From Pseudovibrio sp. JCM 19062 (GTDB lineage Bacteria; Pseudomonadota; Alphaproteobacteria; Rhizobiales; Stappiaceae), in assembly GCA_001310715.1 (NCBI GenBank), contig BAXV01000028.1, positions 1 through 46,011 of the forward strand: 46,011 bases of DNA, read 5' to 3'. A model generated the notes under the pieces. The model did not search any database, was not told the DNA's origin, and saw nothing but the letters and a program-made list of their open reading frames with translations. Position numbers and translations under genes: made by a program. Positions 21,345 to 30,082 of the stretch are shown piece after piece (the stretch's first letter is position 1; each line of letters begins with the position of its first letter).

Positions 21345-21421
21345 TGTGGGAGTAATAAAGTCTCATACTGAAGCCGTCGGCCTTTTGCTTGCTTTGCGAG
21401 TAGTAGACCAGCGGCTTCTTT
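21345..21421 (+). mobile_element. Putative Tn7-like right end at attTn7
   Basis: TGTGGG, the terminal hexamer of Tn7 ends, begins at 21345, 26 bases after the corrected glmS stop. Tn7 inserts about 25 bases past glmS with its right end and tnsA nearest to glmS, exactly this arrangement. The five bases before it (ATTTT) would be the target duplication. I could not find a matching CCCACA left end with that duplication elsewhere in the window. Inverted GAAGCCG / CGGCTTC arms (about 21370-21376 and 21410-21416) lie within. Confidence 0.55.
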
Positions 21422-21592
21422 ATGACAGGTCAGAACAAGGCGTTTTCTGACGCCAAGTTTGCAAGAATGATCAAAGAGGGACGAGGCAGCGGTGAGTATT
21501 CTGAATACAAGTCCAGGCTGACAATCCGTGACTTACTGCGTCTTGGTAGAGTTCATCGCACCTTTGGCCATAACATCACTTTAACATATTGA
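21422..21592 (+). pseudogene. tnsA: Truncated tnsA, Tn7-like transposase endonuclease N-terminus
   Basis: A 56-codon frame whose product aligns with the start of Tn7 TnsA: FSDAKFARMIKEGRGSG against FSEVQIARRIKEGRGQG, then a conserved Y, LTIRD and LGRVHR followed by FGH. Full TnsA is about 270 residues and has its endonuclease catalytic residues further on, so this is a remnant that stops (TGA 21590-21592) where the conserved HKTGRVHH segment should begin. It points away from glmS on plus, as tnsA does in an attTn7 insertion. No tnsB, tnsC or tnsD is seen. The next gene, kdgK, ends only 27 bases away on the other strand. The alignment is from memory of Tn7 TnsA. Confidence 0.8.
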
Positions 21593-21618
21593 TGCGGGAG
21601 AGGAGCGTTCCATCTCTC

Positions 21619-22561
21619 TTACGTTCTTTCAGCTAGAATCTCGGTCTTGTGCTTGCTTATAATCGCCCCTTTATGCTGAATTACTTTAGCTGCGATGGAA
21701 TGCGCTGTTGTTGCAGCCTCGATGGGGGATCGCCCCAGTAGCCGTGAACCCATATAGCCTGCTGCGAAGGAATCTCCTGCTCCTGTGGTGTCGACAGGGG
21801 TGATGTCGCTTTGAGGGGGGACTCGGGTTTCATAGTTATCCGTTAAGATCAGACATTCTGCACCGCCGTCTTTGACGACGACCTCTTTAGCGCCCAGGAT
21901 GCCCATTCAGCTGCGATGGTGCCGGAGGTTGTTGAGCCCCATAGGGCTATGTGATCCTCTTTGGAGATCAGTGCGATATCCGCTAATTGAGCAAGCTGTT
22001 TGTTGGTTTGTCGGCAAGCGTTGGTATCTGGCCATAGGTTTGCGCGGTAATTTGGATCGTAAGCGATGAAACAATCTTGCTTTACTGTATGCAGCGCCGC
22101 AATGAGGTTTTGCCGCTGCGTTTCATCAAGAATTGCGAGTGAAATGCCGGAGAGATAAAGACAATCATAGTTGCACAAGAGCTTTGCAATTTCGGAAGGT
22201 GCCCAGCCATCAAACATATACTTGGCTGCAGAGGCCGAGCGCCAATAATGGAAGAAACGCTCACCAAAGGCGTCATTCTCGATCAAGTAGAGCCTGGGGA
22301 ACGGTCTGCCTTAATCTGGATCGCATCTGTGTAAATGTTCTCGTCTTTAAATGCGGCAAAAATCTTTTGACTGTACGCGTCCTGTCCCAGACCCGTGATG
22401 TAAGAGACAGCCAGTTCATCATTGAATTCTCGGGCTAGGTAAACCGCAGAGTTGAATGTATCGCCAGCAAAGGATTGCTTGTATAAATCATCAGCAACTG
22501 GTGCGATTTCCACCATGCATTCTCCAATGCAAGCGATTGATTTTCTTTTTGAATGAGACAT
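21619..22561 (-). CDS. kdgK: 2-keto-3-deoxygluconate kinase (two frameshifts as read)
   Basis: About 314 residues, PfkB-family sugar kinase that phosphorylates KDG to KDPG, the step where the saturated and unsaturated galacturonate branches meet. Seen: start ACIGECMVEIAP, substrate segment FAGDTFNSAVYLAR, the ribokinase-type anion hole and catalytic Asp in DTTGAGDSFAAGYM. Frames change near 22292 and 21897; one added base each gives RSPGLYLIENDAFGER and EWASLGAKEVVVKDG. It begins the minus-strand half of the pectin island. Confidence 0.9.
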
Positions 22562-22701
22562 CTTGGAGACCTGTAAGCTATTTTGCGGAATGTTGCGTAA
22601 GATTGGGAGGCCAGCTGCATTTGGTCATTACCATCGCAGCTGACCGTGGTTCCAATCACTTAGCGATATTCAAATCAAAGTAACAGCTTGAGTTGTAAAA
22701 G

Positions 22702-24189
22702 CTAATGAAGCTGAGGGCATAATTCAGCGTCTTGCCCAACCCATTCTTTCAAGCGGTCGAGTGTGAGTGGCTCTGCTTGTAGGAACGTCAACGCCTCGCT
22801 GACCAAGGTAACTAGTGCTTTGCTGGCAATGGATTTGCCCCAGAACGTTTCTTCGCTTAAAAACGCCCGGATCATTGCATCAGTTCCATCGACTTGTTTG
22901 ATTGTCTTCAGAACTTCGAATTTTGCAATTACGTCATCGGCATCTCGGGCTGGTAGATCTGTGGCATGATCAAATGCGCCGGTGTAATAAATCAGCCATG
23001 CAGCAAGGGAGAGGGCCATCCTGCGGGGAGGTTTGCCGTATGCTGCGGTGTAGCTCTCGAAACGAGGAAGGTTGCGGGTTTGGAACTTGGCAATACCGTT
23101 GAGCGAGATGTCATACCAGCGATGCTTGATGTAGGGGTTGGCAAAGCGGCGCAGTACCTCTGTACTAAATTCATCAAGCTCTTCTTTAGGCAATGAGAGG
23201 AAGGGAATGATTTCGTCTTCCAACATTCCTTTCAGGAAAGCACTGCCAGTCGGGTGATCAATGGCTGCTTGTACCGTTTCGGTGTTGGAAAGCAGAGCGA
23301 GCGGACAGAAACCAGTGTGAGCACCATTCAGGATCGCAACCTTGCGCTCTTTATAGTCATCAGCGTTGTGTGTAATCAAAGTGCCTTCATCATGTTCTGC
23401 AAGTGGCAAAAACAATTCGGGTTGGCTTTCACGTTTTTCGATGACAAGGAAGTGGAACAGTTCAGCAGCTACCATCAGTGGATCTTGATAGCCAAGTTCT
23501 TCCTCCAAGGCTTTTGCTTCGTCGCGCGGGTATCCTGGAACAATGCGATCAACCAGAGTGTTGTAGAAGGCAGAGTGTGTCCCAATCCAGTCAAGGAATT
23601 CTGTCGGTAACTCCCAATCCCGCGCGTGTTGCAATACGGTCTTTTCTAGATTGTCGCCGTTCTTATCAATGAGTTCACATGGCAAAAATTGGAAACCCGG
23701 TGCGCTATTGCCTCCGCAGCTGTTGAAGCGCTCAAATAGTAGTCGTGTCACTTTGGCAGGGAAGGATGCTGGCGGCTCATCCTGAAGTTTGCAGTCTGGC
23801 ACATAGGTTATGCCAGCCTCAGTGGTATTGGAAATGACGGTCGCGAAGTCCGTGTTTCGCGCCATTGAGAGAACGTCTTTCCAGTCACTGACAGCGGACA
23901 TTTCCTTGCGAATACAAGCAACTTGACGGAAGTTCGAAACTGGCTTTCCATCCAAATTGACACCACGGGTGACTGCTGTATAGACACCATCGGAATCGTT
24001 GAGTGAAAACGGAATACCGCCGTCTATAGGACGGACAACCACGACACCGAAATCAGTACCAGCAACTTCGTTCATGCGGTCAATTTTCCAGTCCATGAAA
24101 GCGCGTAGAAAATTGCCTTCCCCGAACTGGATAATCCGTGGTGTAGGACGCTCACGTCCTTCCAAATTAGCTGCTGAAATACGTTTCAT
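22702..24189 (-). CDS. uxaB: Tagaturonate reductase (altronate oxidoreductase)
   Basis: Intact, 495 residues, mannitol dehydrogenase superfamily. The N-terminal signature RIIQFGEGNFLRAFMDW, then SNTTEAGI, LVDRIVPGYPRDEAKALEEELGY and the catalytic-region KVAILNGAHTGFCPL match UxaB, which reduces D-tagaturonate to D-altronate with NADH. GGAGAG sits before ATG 24189. With uxaC and uxaA at 36993-39974 it completes the isomerase pathway for galacturonate, although it is transcribed apart from them. Confidence 0.92.
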   Translation of the reverse strand: MKRISAANLEGRERPTPRIIQFGEGNFLRAFMDWKIDRMNEVAGTDFGVVVVRPIDGGIPFSLNDSDGVYTAVTRGVNLDGKPVSNFRQVACIRKEMSAVSDWKDVLSMARNTDFATVISNTTEAGITYVPDCKLQDEPPASFPAKVTRLLFERFNSCGGNSAPGFQFLPCELIDKNGDNLEKTVLQHARDWELPTEFLDWIGTHSAFYNTLVDRIVPGYPRDEAKALEEELGYQDPLMVAAELFHFLVIEKRESQPELFLPLAEHDEGTLITHNADDYKERKVAILNGAHTGFCPLALLSNTETVQAAIDHPTGSAFLKGMLEDEIIPFLSLPKEELDEFSTEVLRRFANPYIKHRWYDISLNGIAKFQTRNLPRFESYTAAYGKPPRRMALSLAAWLIYYTGAFDHATDLPARDADDVIAKFEVLKTIKQVDGTDAMIRAFLSEETFWGKSIASKALVTLVSEALTFLQAEPLTLDRLKEWVGQDAELCPQLH

Positions 24190-24635
24190 AATTTTCTCTC
24201 CAATTTGGGACAGTCGTTGCCGGTTAAAGGATCACTCGGGCTTTGAAGAAGACAATTTCTTGCATACGGATGACATCGTTTGGTGTTGTCTGCCCGCCCG
24301 ATAAATGCGCCGTACTTGATGACATGATCACTCGCGGTCATTTCGGTGCCCGTGTTCTACACCCGTTGTTATCGTTGATGCTGAGTGAGGAAGATGAAGG
24401 GTACCTGTGCACCCTTCATGCTGGTTAGTGCATGTCGAACAGGCTTGGCATAAGGGTGGGAGCTCTGGAGTGTAGATGTTGGTCTTTGAGATAGAAATGA
24501 AGAAGCGCTGCTTTATAGGATGGAGCCTAACCAGCTGCGTGGAAGATAAAGCTTCGTCCAGCGCCTTTTGGCAAACTGCCCGCTTGTCTTCGTTCCTATC
24601 TCACTTCAAACATCAAACTAAGGCCAGTAAGCTAC
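24190..24635. other. Intergenic region between uxaB and kduD
   Basis: About 446 bases without a supported gene. It holds the uxaB promoter side and, at 24394-24419, a perfect 9-bp inverted repeat (ATGAAGGGT / ACCCTTCAT, 8-base loop) downstream of kduD that could end the kdgF-kduI-kduD transcript. Short frames here look unlike proteins. Confidence 0.45.
24394..24419 (-). terminator. Hairpin downstream of kduD
   Basis: ATGAAGGGT (24394-24402) pairs perfectly with ACCCTTCAT (24411-24419). On minus it lies about 215 bases past kduD; the following bases are pyrimidine-rich but not a true T-tract. Confidence 0.45.
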
Positions 24636-25380
24636 CTATCTACCAAGCCAGCCACCGTCTACATTCAAGATTGCACCGTGGATATAGTTGGCTGCATCGG
24701 AGCAAAGAAAGCTTGCTGTATCTCCGATATCCTCGGGTGCCCCCCACCGTTCTGCTGGTATTCGGTCCAGGATGGCTTTGTTTCTCTCGCGATCCTCTTG
24801 CAGAGCCTTGGTGTTGTTTGTTGCGATGTAGCCCGGTGCAATGGCATTTACATTAATGCCTTTAGCTGCCCATTCGTTCGCAAGTAACTTGGTCAAACCA
24901 GCTATTCCGCTTTTGGAGCTGTATAAGACGCCACCCGAATGCCGCCCTGGAATGACAGCATCGAGGCGATGTTACTATCTTACCACCGTCATTTCGTTCT
25001 AGCGCAGCATTGGCAAAGGCTTGCGACAGGAAGAAAACCGCCTTCAGATTAACGTCCAGAACATCATCCCAATCTGCCTCAGAAAAATCGGTTGCATCAT
25101 TTCTGCGAATTATACCCGCGTTGTTGATGAGTAAGTTTACTGGCTCCAGTTCCGAAAAAACTTCCTTGGCTAACATCGGTTTAGAAAGGTCGAGATTGAG
25201 GGCGGTCGCTGCTCCGCCCTTTCCCTCGATCATCTCTATTGTTTGCGACATGGAAGAGCGGCCCGCGCAAATGACGCGCGCCCCAGCCTGTGCCAATGAA
25301 ACACTGATTGCCTGCCCGATGCCAGTATTGGCACCGGTTACAAGCGCTGTTTTACCGGCAAGTGAGAACCTTTTATTCAT
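24636..25380 (-). CDS. kduD: 2-deoxy-D-gluconate 3-dehydrogenase / DKII reductase, SDR family (two frameshifts as read)
   Basis: About 249 residues, short-chain dehydrogenase that turns 3-deoxy-D-glycero-2,5-hexodiulosonate into KDG. Seen: cofactor motif ALVTGANTGIGQAIS, NNAG (LLINNAGIIRR), catalytic Tyr-Lys in SYTAPKSG after correction, and the tail GAILNVDGGWLGR. Two losses, in T runs on plus near 24972 and 24911-24914, restore KIVNIASMLSFQGGIRVASYTAPKSGIAG-type sequence in three short pieces. The start overlaps the kduI stop by four bases (ATGA), so the two are translationally coupled. Confidence 0.9.
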
Positions 25381-26198
25381 CGAAGATCCTCCATAGAAAC
25401 CATTTCTACGTCTCTATAGTCCACATTGTCGCCTGCCATAGCCCAAATGAATGTATAGGAACCGGTGCCTGAGCCGCAGTGAATTGACCAAGGCGGGGAG
25501 ATCGCACCTTCTTCATTCTTTACAACAAGATGACGGGTTTCGTCCGGCTCGCCCATCATATGAAATACACGTTGGTCCTCATCAAGGTCGAAATAGAGGT
25601 ATGCTTCCATGCGTCTGTCGTGCACATGAGCAGGCATGGTGTTCCAGACAGAACCGTTTTGGAGCTTGGTCATGCCAACAACAAGCTGGCAGGATGTCAT
25701 CACTTCCGGGTGCACAAATTGATAGATTGTACGCTCGTTGGATGTTTCTTGTGCGCCAAGTTCAATAAAGGAAGCATCGGCAATTTTTATGAGGCGTGAC
25801 GGATATTTCTGGTGAGCAGGAGCAGACAAGATATAGAAGCGACCATTGCCTGAAAATGTAATTGGACCTGCGCCCATACCCAGATAAAGCATATCGCCTT
25901 TGGCCATTGGGTAGTCTGCGTCGGCCTTTACCGTGCCTTCATCGCCAATATTGACGATGACCATTTCGCGGCGGGCGAGAATAGTTTCTGTTCCACATTG
26001 TTTAACAGAATTAATTGTCAGTGAAGCCCCGTCTGGTACTACACCGCCAACAATCATTCGATCGTAATGAGTGTAAATCAGCTTGATCTCACCAGACTGA
26101 AACAGACTGGAAACGTGGAAGTTTTTACGCAGTTTTTCTGTATCGAAGGTCTTTGCCGTTTCCGGGTCAATACCAAAACGTACTTCTGCATTTATCAT
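25377..26198 (-). CDS. kduI: 5-keto-4-deoxyuronate isomerase
   Basis: Intact, 273 residues. KduI isomerises 5-keto-4-deoxyuronate (DKI) to 3-deoxy-D-glycero-2,5-hexodiulosonate. The cupin metal site is visible in MPAHVHDRRMEAYLYF (two His and the downstream Glu), with PPWSIHCGSGTGSYTFIW near the end, typical of the family, and the usual length. It lies between kdgF and kduD on minus, matching reaction order. Confidence 0.95.
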   Translation of the reverse strand: MINAEVRFGIDPETAKTFDTEKLRKNFHVSSLFQSGEIKLIYTHYDRMIVGGVVPDGASLTINSVKQCGTETILARREMVIVNIGDEGTVKADADYPMAKGDMLYLGMGAGPITFSGNGRFYILSAPAHQKYPSRLIKIADASFIELGAQETSNERTIYQFVHPEVMTSCQLVVGMTKLQNGSVWNTMPAHVHDRRMEAYLYFDLDEDQRVFHMMGEPDETRHLVVKNEEGAISPPWSIHCGSGTGSYTFIWAMAGDNVDYRDVEMVSMEDLR

Positions 26199-26216
26199 TT
26201 ATGTAACTCCAAAGAA

Positions 26217-26596
26217 CTAGAGAAAGTCTTCTCTGTGTGGTGTGAACGTATCCACAAGCGTGCCTGCCTCGATTGCATGGCAACCGTGCGGTGTGTCGCG
26301 TGGGATGATGAATGAATCCCCTTCACTGACCTCAAATCGGTCTGTGCCAATGGTGAATTCAAATTTGCCAGATTGGACGTAGGTTGATTGCAGGTGAGGG
26401 TGGCTGTGCAGTGCCCCCACACCACCTTTTGCAAATCGAAACTCAACGACCATCAAATCAGAACTATCTGCGAGCACCCGTCGCTGGATGTTTTCGCCCT
26501 CATGAATGACGATCGCAAAACACGCTCCGCAGCAATGGATGGCATGGATAAAACTGCAGCGACCGCCGCCAGTCCGATAGTCTTTGCTAAATGCAT
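26217..26596 (-). CDS. kdgF: KdgF-like cupin with a predicted signal peptide (frameshifted as read)
   Basis: The cupin part (residues about 35-126) has the metal-binding HSHPHLQSTYV, FEVSEGDSFIIP and HGCHAIEAGTLVDTFTP, the pattern of KdgF, which linearises 4,5-unsaturated galacturonate to DKI. Upstream in a different frame is a clean start: GGGAGGG (26603-26609) seven bases before ATG 26596, then LAKTIGLAAVAAVLSMPSIAA, a signal peptide. Adding one base to the A4 run on plus (26517-26520) joins them as AERVFAIVIHEGENIQ. If real, this KdgF is exported. The cupin assignment is strong; the fusion to the signal peptide depends on that single correction. Confidence 0.78.
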
Positions 26597-26877
26597 CAAA
26601 TTCCCTCCCATGGAATTTGTTTCAAGAAGCAGTTTCCCGATCTCCGGGAACCTACAGACGGAATAAAATTTTTGATCAAATGTGACGCGGTATACCTCAA
26701 GAATTAAAGGGTGCGTCATCGCCAAGAAATTACTGCGATTGGCATATTCGTTTGCCCCAACCCGAAATCCTTGAAGATTGTTTTGTGTGTGCCCGCAGAA
26801 TTGGACTTGTTTTAAACTAGTCATCTAATATGCTAGTATTGTTATTTTGATGATTGCTTGGAGTCAACAGAAAAGTG
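26597..26877. promoter_or_regulatory. Divergent kdgF / gntR control region
   Basis: 281 bases between the diverging kdgF and gntR starts. It contains the palindromes GGTATACC (26689-26696) and TTTGATCAAA (26671-26680), and ACTAG/CTAGT arms around 26816-26837 just before gntR. GGTATACC matches the core of the operators bound by ExuR/UxuR-type GntR repressors of hexuronate genes. Confidence 0.5.
26689..26696. promoter_or_regulatory. Candidate GntR (ExuR/UxuR-like) operator
   Basis: The 8-base palindrome GGTATACC lies about 93 bases upstream of kdgF. The same core recurs as a perfect 16-base palindrome at 28468-28483. Established: E. coli ExuR/UxuR sites centre on TGGTATACCA. Inferred: the island GntR binds here. 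Confidence 0.45.
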
Positions 26878-27586
26878 ATGCACGAAAAAATACAACTGAC
26901 ATCTCTGAACCAGCAGCGTGTTCCATCCATTACGGATCAGGTGTTTGAAGAGATGTATCGTCAGGTGGTTGAGTTATCACTGCCGCCTGGAACCAAAATT
27001 TCTGAGGCAGATGTTGCACGACAACTGGGAGTATCTCGTCAACCGGTTCGGGACGCTTTCTACCGATTGTCTCAACTTGGTTTTTTTGACAATCAGGCCT
27101 CAGCGGGCAACGCGGATATCCCATATTTCTGAGGAAGGCGTCATACAAGCGTGCTTTGTGCGTACAGCGTTAGAAGTGGAAGTTTTTCGAGTGGCAGCGC
27201 ATTGCCTGACTGACCAAAATGCAGAGGCATTAAACTCATTAATTGAGGAGCAACGGCAGGCGATTGATGGAAAGGATAAAAAGCTGTTTCACAGCTTGGA
27301 CGATAAATTCCATCAACTGATATGCGATATATCGGGGCGAGGATTCGTTTGGAACATCATTGCTGATCATAAGGCACAAATGGACAGAGTGCGCTATTTG
27401 ACGTTGTCTTTTGGCGCGGAGAACGCTTTATCGGATCACATCGAGATAGTGGACGCACTAACAAGAGGCGACTCGGATCACGCAGCGACAGTTTTGCGGC
27501 AGCATCTGTCTCGCGTTGCTGAGGTTATTGAAAAAATCCGCTTGTCCCACCAGGATTACTTCGTTCCATATTCACAGGCAGGTTAA
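26878..27586 (+). CDS. GntR-family (FadR/FCD subfamily) regulator (frameshifted as read)
   Basis: About 235 residues. The winged helix has TDQVFEEMYRQVVELSLPPG and the recognition helix ADVARQLGVSRQPVRDAFYRL; the FCD ligand domain has RTALEVEVFRVAA, a metal-binding-like DDKFHQLI and ALSDHIEIVDAL. The frame breaks at a T7 run (27081-27087); reading six T gives LGFLTIRPQRATRIS, the usual wing. It diverges from kdgF and probably represses the island until a pathway intermediate such as galacturonate, tagaturonate or fructuronate binds. Start: ATG 26878 (GTG 26875 is possible). Confidence 0.88.
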
Positions 27587-27587
27587 G

Positions 27588-27618
27588 GTGCAAAGCCTTG
27601 TATAAGCAGGCTTTGCAC
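27588..27618. terminator. Bidirectional hairpin between gntR and the AraC gene
   Basis: GTGCAAAGCC (27588-27597) pairs perfectly with GGCTTTGCAC (27609-27618), immediately after the gntR stop and 20 bases past the corrected AraC stop. No T-tract on either side, but placement between convergent genes fits a shared terminator. Confidence 0.7.
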
Positions 27619-27638
27619 GATGTTCTGTCGACTGCGTG

Positions 27639-28509
27639 CTAACTGCTGTGCTGCCAGTCACCGCCGTTTTGTAGGTGATGTTTATAATGGGCAGGACTTG
27701 CCCCAACATACTGTTTGAACATGCGTGAGAAAAAAATAGACATCTATATAACCAGCCAGATTTGCAGCTTCCTTGACGCTGCATCCGCCAGCCAGCGCCT
27801 TCATTGCTTTTTCTATTTTCTTATATTCATTAAACTTTCGCGGTGTATAGCCCAGTTTTGCCTTGAAGGCGCGCCGAAAGTAGTCGCCATTATACGGCAC
27901 TTCGTCCAGCAACTTGTTCAAGGCTGCATCATCCAGTGGATTTCGGGTTAATTGGGTGGCAGTCATGACAATGCACATCGATAGGGCATCTTGCCCGCCA
28001 ATTGGCTTGAGTGCATCTGGTTTCCAGCCAATAAAAGCATCTTCCAGAAACGATAAAAGAATTACCATGAAAAGATGGTGCTGAGAGAGCGTGATTGACG
28101 AAGGCGGCGCAATCTCACGGTAATGCCTAACAAGGGGTTCAACGAAATCCCATCTCGTCAACTTCACTGTGGCGCGTAAGTCCATTTGGTTGATGAGGTC
28201 GATATGCCCAAAAAGAGAAAGTGTAAAGTGCTGTGCGATCCCAGTGTATTGGATTCCTGAATCGTGTTCCCCAATAAAGCGGGAGCCTGCCGGAATAAGC
28301 ATGGCATGGCCTCTTTCAAGTTTATGTTCTTGATTGTCGAGTAAGTATCTTGCCGACCCATTCAAGCAAACCAACAGATCATGAGACCTATTCAATTTAT
28401 CAACACGCCATGTCTGAGAGTGGCGCATTTTAATTGTTGATCTGGTCAAATTCATCTCTATCGAACCGGCTGGTATACCAGCCAGTACATCACCTTCGGT
28501 TTTGTCCAT
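27639..28509 (-). CDS. AraC-family transcriptional regulator (frameshifted as read)
   Basis: About 290 residues. The N-terminal cupin-like sensing domain (LLVCLNGSARYLLDNQEHKL, GHAMLIPAG) is followed by two C-terminal helix-turn-helices (NKLLDEVPYNGDYFRRAFKAKLGYTPRKF and CSVKEAANLAGYIDVYFFSRMFKQYVG). The second is only complete after removing one base from an A7 run on plus (27730-27736), which moves the stop from 27682 to 27639. It diverges from the GH4-ABC-GH operon and is the likely activator of it. Inducer unknown. Confidence 0.87.
28468..28483. promoter_or_regulatory. Perfect 16-bp palindrome GGCTGGTATACCAGCC
   Basis: It lies inside the 5' end of the AraC coding sequence (codons for AGIPAG), about 180 bases before the GH4 start. 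It contains TGGTATACCA, the ExuR/UxuR-type operator core, and shares GGTATACC with the kdgF promoter. A GntR site here could control the AraC gene by roadblock and the GH4 operon. Confidence 0.5.
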
Positions 28510-28663
28510 TCTTTTGTTCAGCTCTATTCATTTGTGGCAAGAAAAAAATTATGTTTATCTCATGTCAGTCTTCGCGAAGTTAGCACTAACTAAGCAACGA
28601 AGATAGGGATTACACAAATTGGGGGAAGCACCTATTAACCTAGGTAGCTCGTTGTGTAGTAAA
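28510..28663. promoter_or_regulatory. Divergent AraC / GH4 operon control region
   Basis: 154 bases with two adjoining palindromes, CTTCGCGAAG (28570-28579) and AGTTAGCACTAACT (about 28579-28592). These are candidate sites for the AraC protein or another regulator and would sit 70-95 bases before the GH4 start. Confidence 0.45.
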
Positions 28664-30064
28664 ATGAACGTTGAAAGAAGTAAGCTTGAAGTATCCGAGA
28701 GGATATGGAATGCAAATATTGCCTACATAGGCGGTGGTTCCTTGAATTGGGCGCCAAAACTTATGTCAGATCTTGCGGCTGATGGGAGGGTCTCCGGTGA
28801 GGTCCGGCTGTTCGATTTGAATTTAGCTGCAGCAAAGCGAAACGAGACTATCGGCAACCGGATTGCTCAAACGGCACCAGATGCACTGGTGAGGTATAAA
28901 GCCGTCAGTGATATTGGTGAGGCTTTAGAAGGTGCCGACATTGTCGTCATCTCAATCTTGCCAGGTGGCTTTGATGCGATGGCATGCGATATCGACATAC
29001 CTGCACGCTTCGGTATCAAACAGGCAGTAGGTGATACGGTTGGACCCGGTGGCTTTATTCGTGCACTGAGGTCTATTCTTCCACTTTATGAGGTGGGGAG
29101 GTCGATTCAAAAATACGCACCTGATGCATATGTGTGTAACCTTACCAATCCAATGTCTGTTTTGACGGGTGCGCTATTCAAAGCATTTCCTGAAATCAAG
29201 GCTTGGGGTGAATGCCATGAAGCAGTACGCACCCGTAAGGTTATTGCTCGCTTAGCGAATGAAGGTTGTGGGGAGCAGCGCTACGCAGCGAATGATGTGA
29301 TTTTGAATGTAAAGGGCATTAATCACTTCACTTTTGTCGATAAGATGGCAGTCGATGGTGTTGATCTGACAGACGCCTATCACCAATTTGCCAGAGACCA
29401 TAAAGATAGTGGCTGGCAGCTGAAGCCTATCGATGACGATGATGAATTTGGCCACTACTTTGAGGATCACTTCAAAGTAAAGTTCGACCTTTTTGAACGG
29501 TTTGGTGTCATGGCAGCGGCTGGTGATCGGCACCTGGCGGAGTTCATGCCACAGAGCGAATATCTTGAAAGTCATGCGCGCTGGGGGTTCGCGTTAACAC
29601 CCATCGAGTTCAGAAAAAGAGATGGAGCACGCAAGGCGTCAATAGCAACTGAATTGGCCCAAGGCGGTAATTTACCTCCCAATACTAAGTCTGACGAAGC
29701 ATGGGTTGATCAAGTTGTCGCTTTGCTTGGTGGGTCTAAATACGTTTCCAATGTCAATTTGCCTAATGAGGGCCAACTCACTGGTCTTGCACACGGTGCG
29801 ATCGTGGAAACCAATGCAGTCTTCTCCTCGCTCGGAATACAGCCTGTTGTTGCAGGTACCCTGCCAGCACCTCTAAATGAAATTGTGAAAGATCACAGTG
29901 CACGCCAGACTGCACTCTTGGATGCCGTTGTCGAGAAAAACGGGAAAGCGCTCTTTCCTCTTTTTGCCAGTGATCCGCTTGTTTCTCCTTTGGGGGAAGA
30001 AAAAGCTGCTGAGCTTTCGCCGAAATGGTTCTTGCTACCAGAGACAAGATTCCTTTTGAAATAG
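28664..30064 (+). CDS. Glycoside hydrolase family 4, probable alpha-galacturonidase
   Basis: Intact, about 466 residues from ATG 28664. GH4 enzymes use NAD+ and a divalent metal for redox-elimination hydrolysis. Seen: dinucleotide site IAYIGGGSLNWAPKLMSDL, the segment DTVGPGGFIRALR, the CNLTNPMS motif, the GECHEA metal-ligand region and GINHF. The CNxxNP and CH motifs match the alpha-galacturonidase/LplD-like branch better than alpha-glucosidases, and the context (oligogalacturonide importer, GH28, GH105) agrees. First gene of the plus-strand operon and cytoplasmic (no signal peptide). A TTG at 28619 is an alternative start. Confidence 0.86.
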   Translation: MNVERSKLEVSERIWNANIAYIGGGSLNWAPKLMSDLAADGRVSGEVRLFDLNLAAAKRNETIGNRIAQTAPDALVRYKAVSDIGEALEGADIVVISILPGGFDAMACDIDIPARFGIKQAVGDTVGPGGFIRALRSILPLYEVGRSIQKYAPDAYVCNLTNPMSVLTGALFKAFPEIKAWGECHEAVRTRKVIARLANEGCGEQRYAANDVILNVKGINHFTFVDKMAVDGVDLTDAYHQFARDHKDSGWQLKPIDDDDEFGHYFEDHFKVKFDLFERFGVMAAAGDRHLAEFMPQSEYLESHARWGFALTPIEFRKRDGARKASIATELAQGGNLPPNTKSDEAWVDQVVALLGGSKYVSNVNLPNEGQLTGLAHGAIVETNAVFSSLGIQPVVAGTLPAPLNEIVKDHSARQTALLDAVVEKNGKALFPLFASDPLVSPLGEEKAAELSPKWFLLPETRFLLK

Positions 30065-30082
30065 AAGTTGGAGGCCGGTGAT

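Noticed and set aside
24243..24428. 61-codon frame between uxaB and kduD
   Set aside because: No ribosome site and no family resemblance; it also runs through the inverted repeat at 24394-24419.
16387..26416. CCCACA hexamers as the missing left end of the Tn7-like element
   Set aside because: Occurrences such as those near 16387, 19745 and 26411 lie within coding sequence of intact families and are not followed by the ATTTT duplication expected from the right end.
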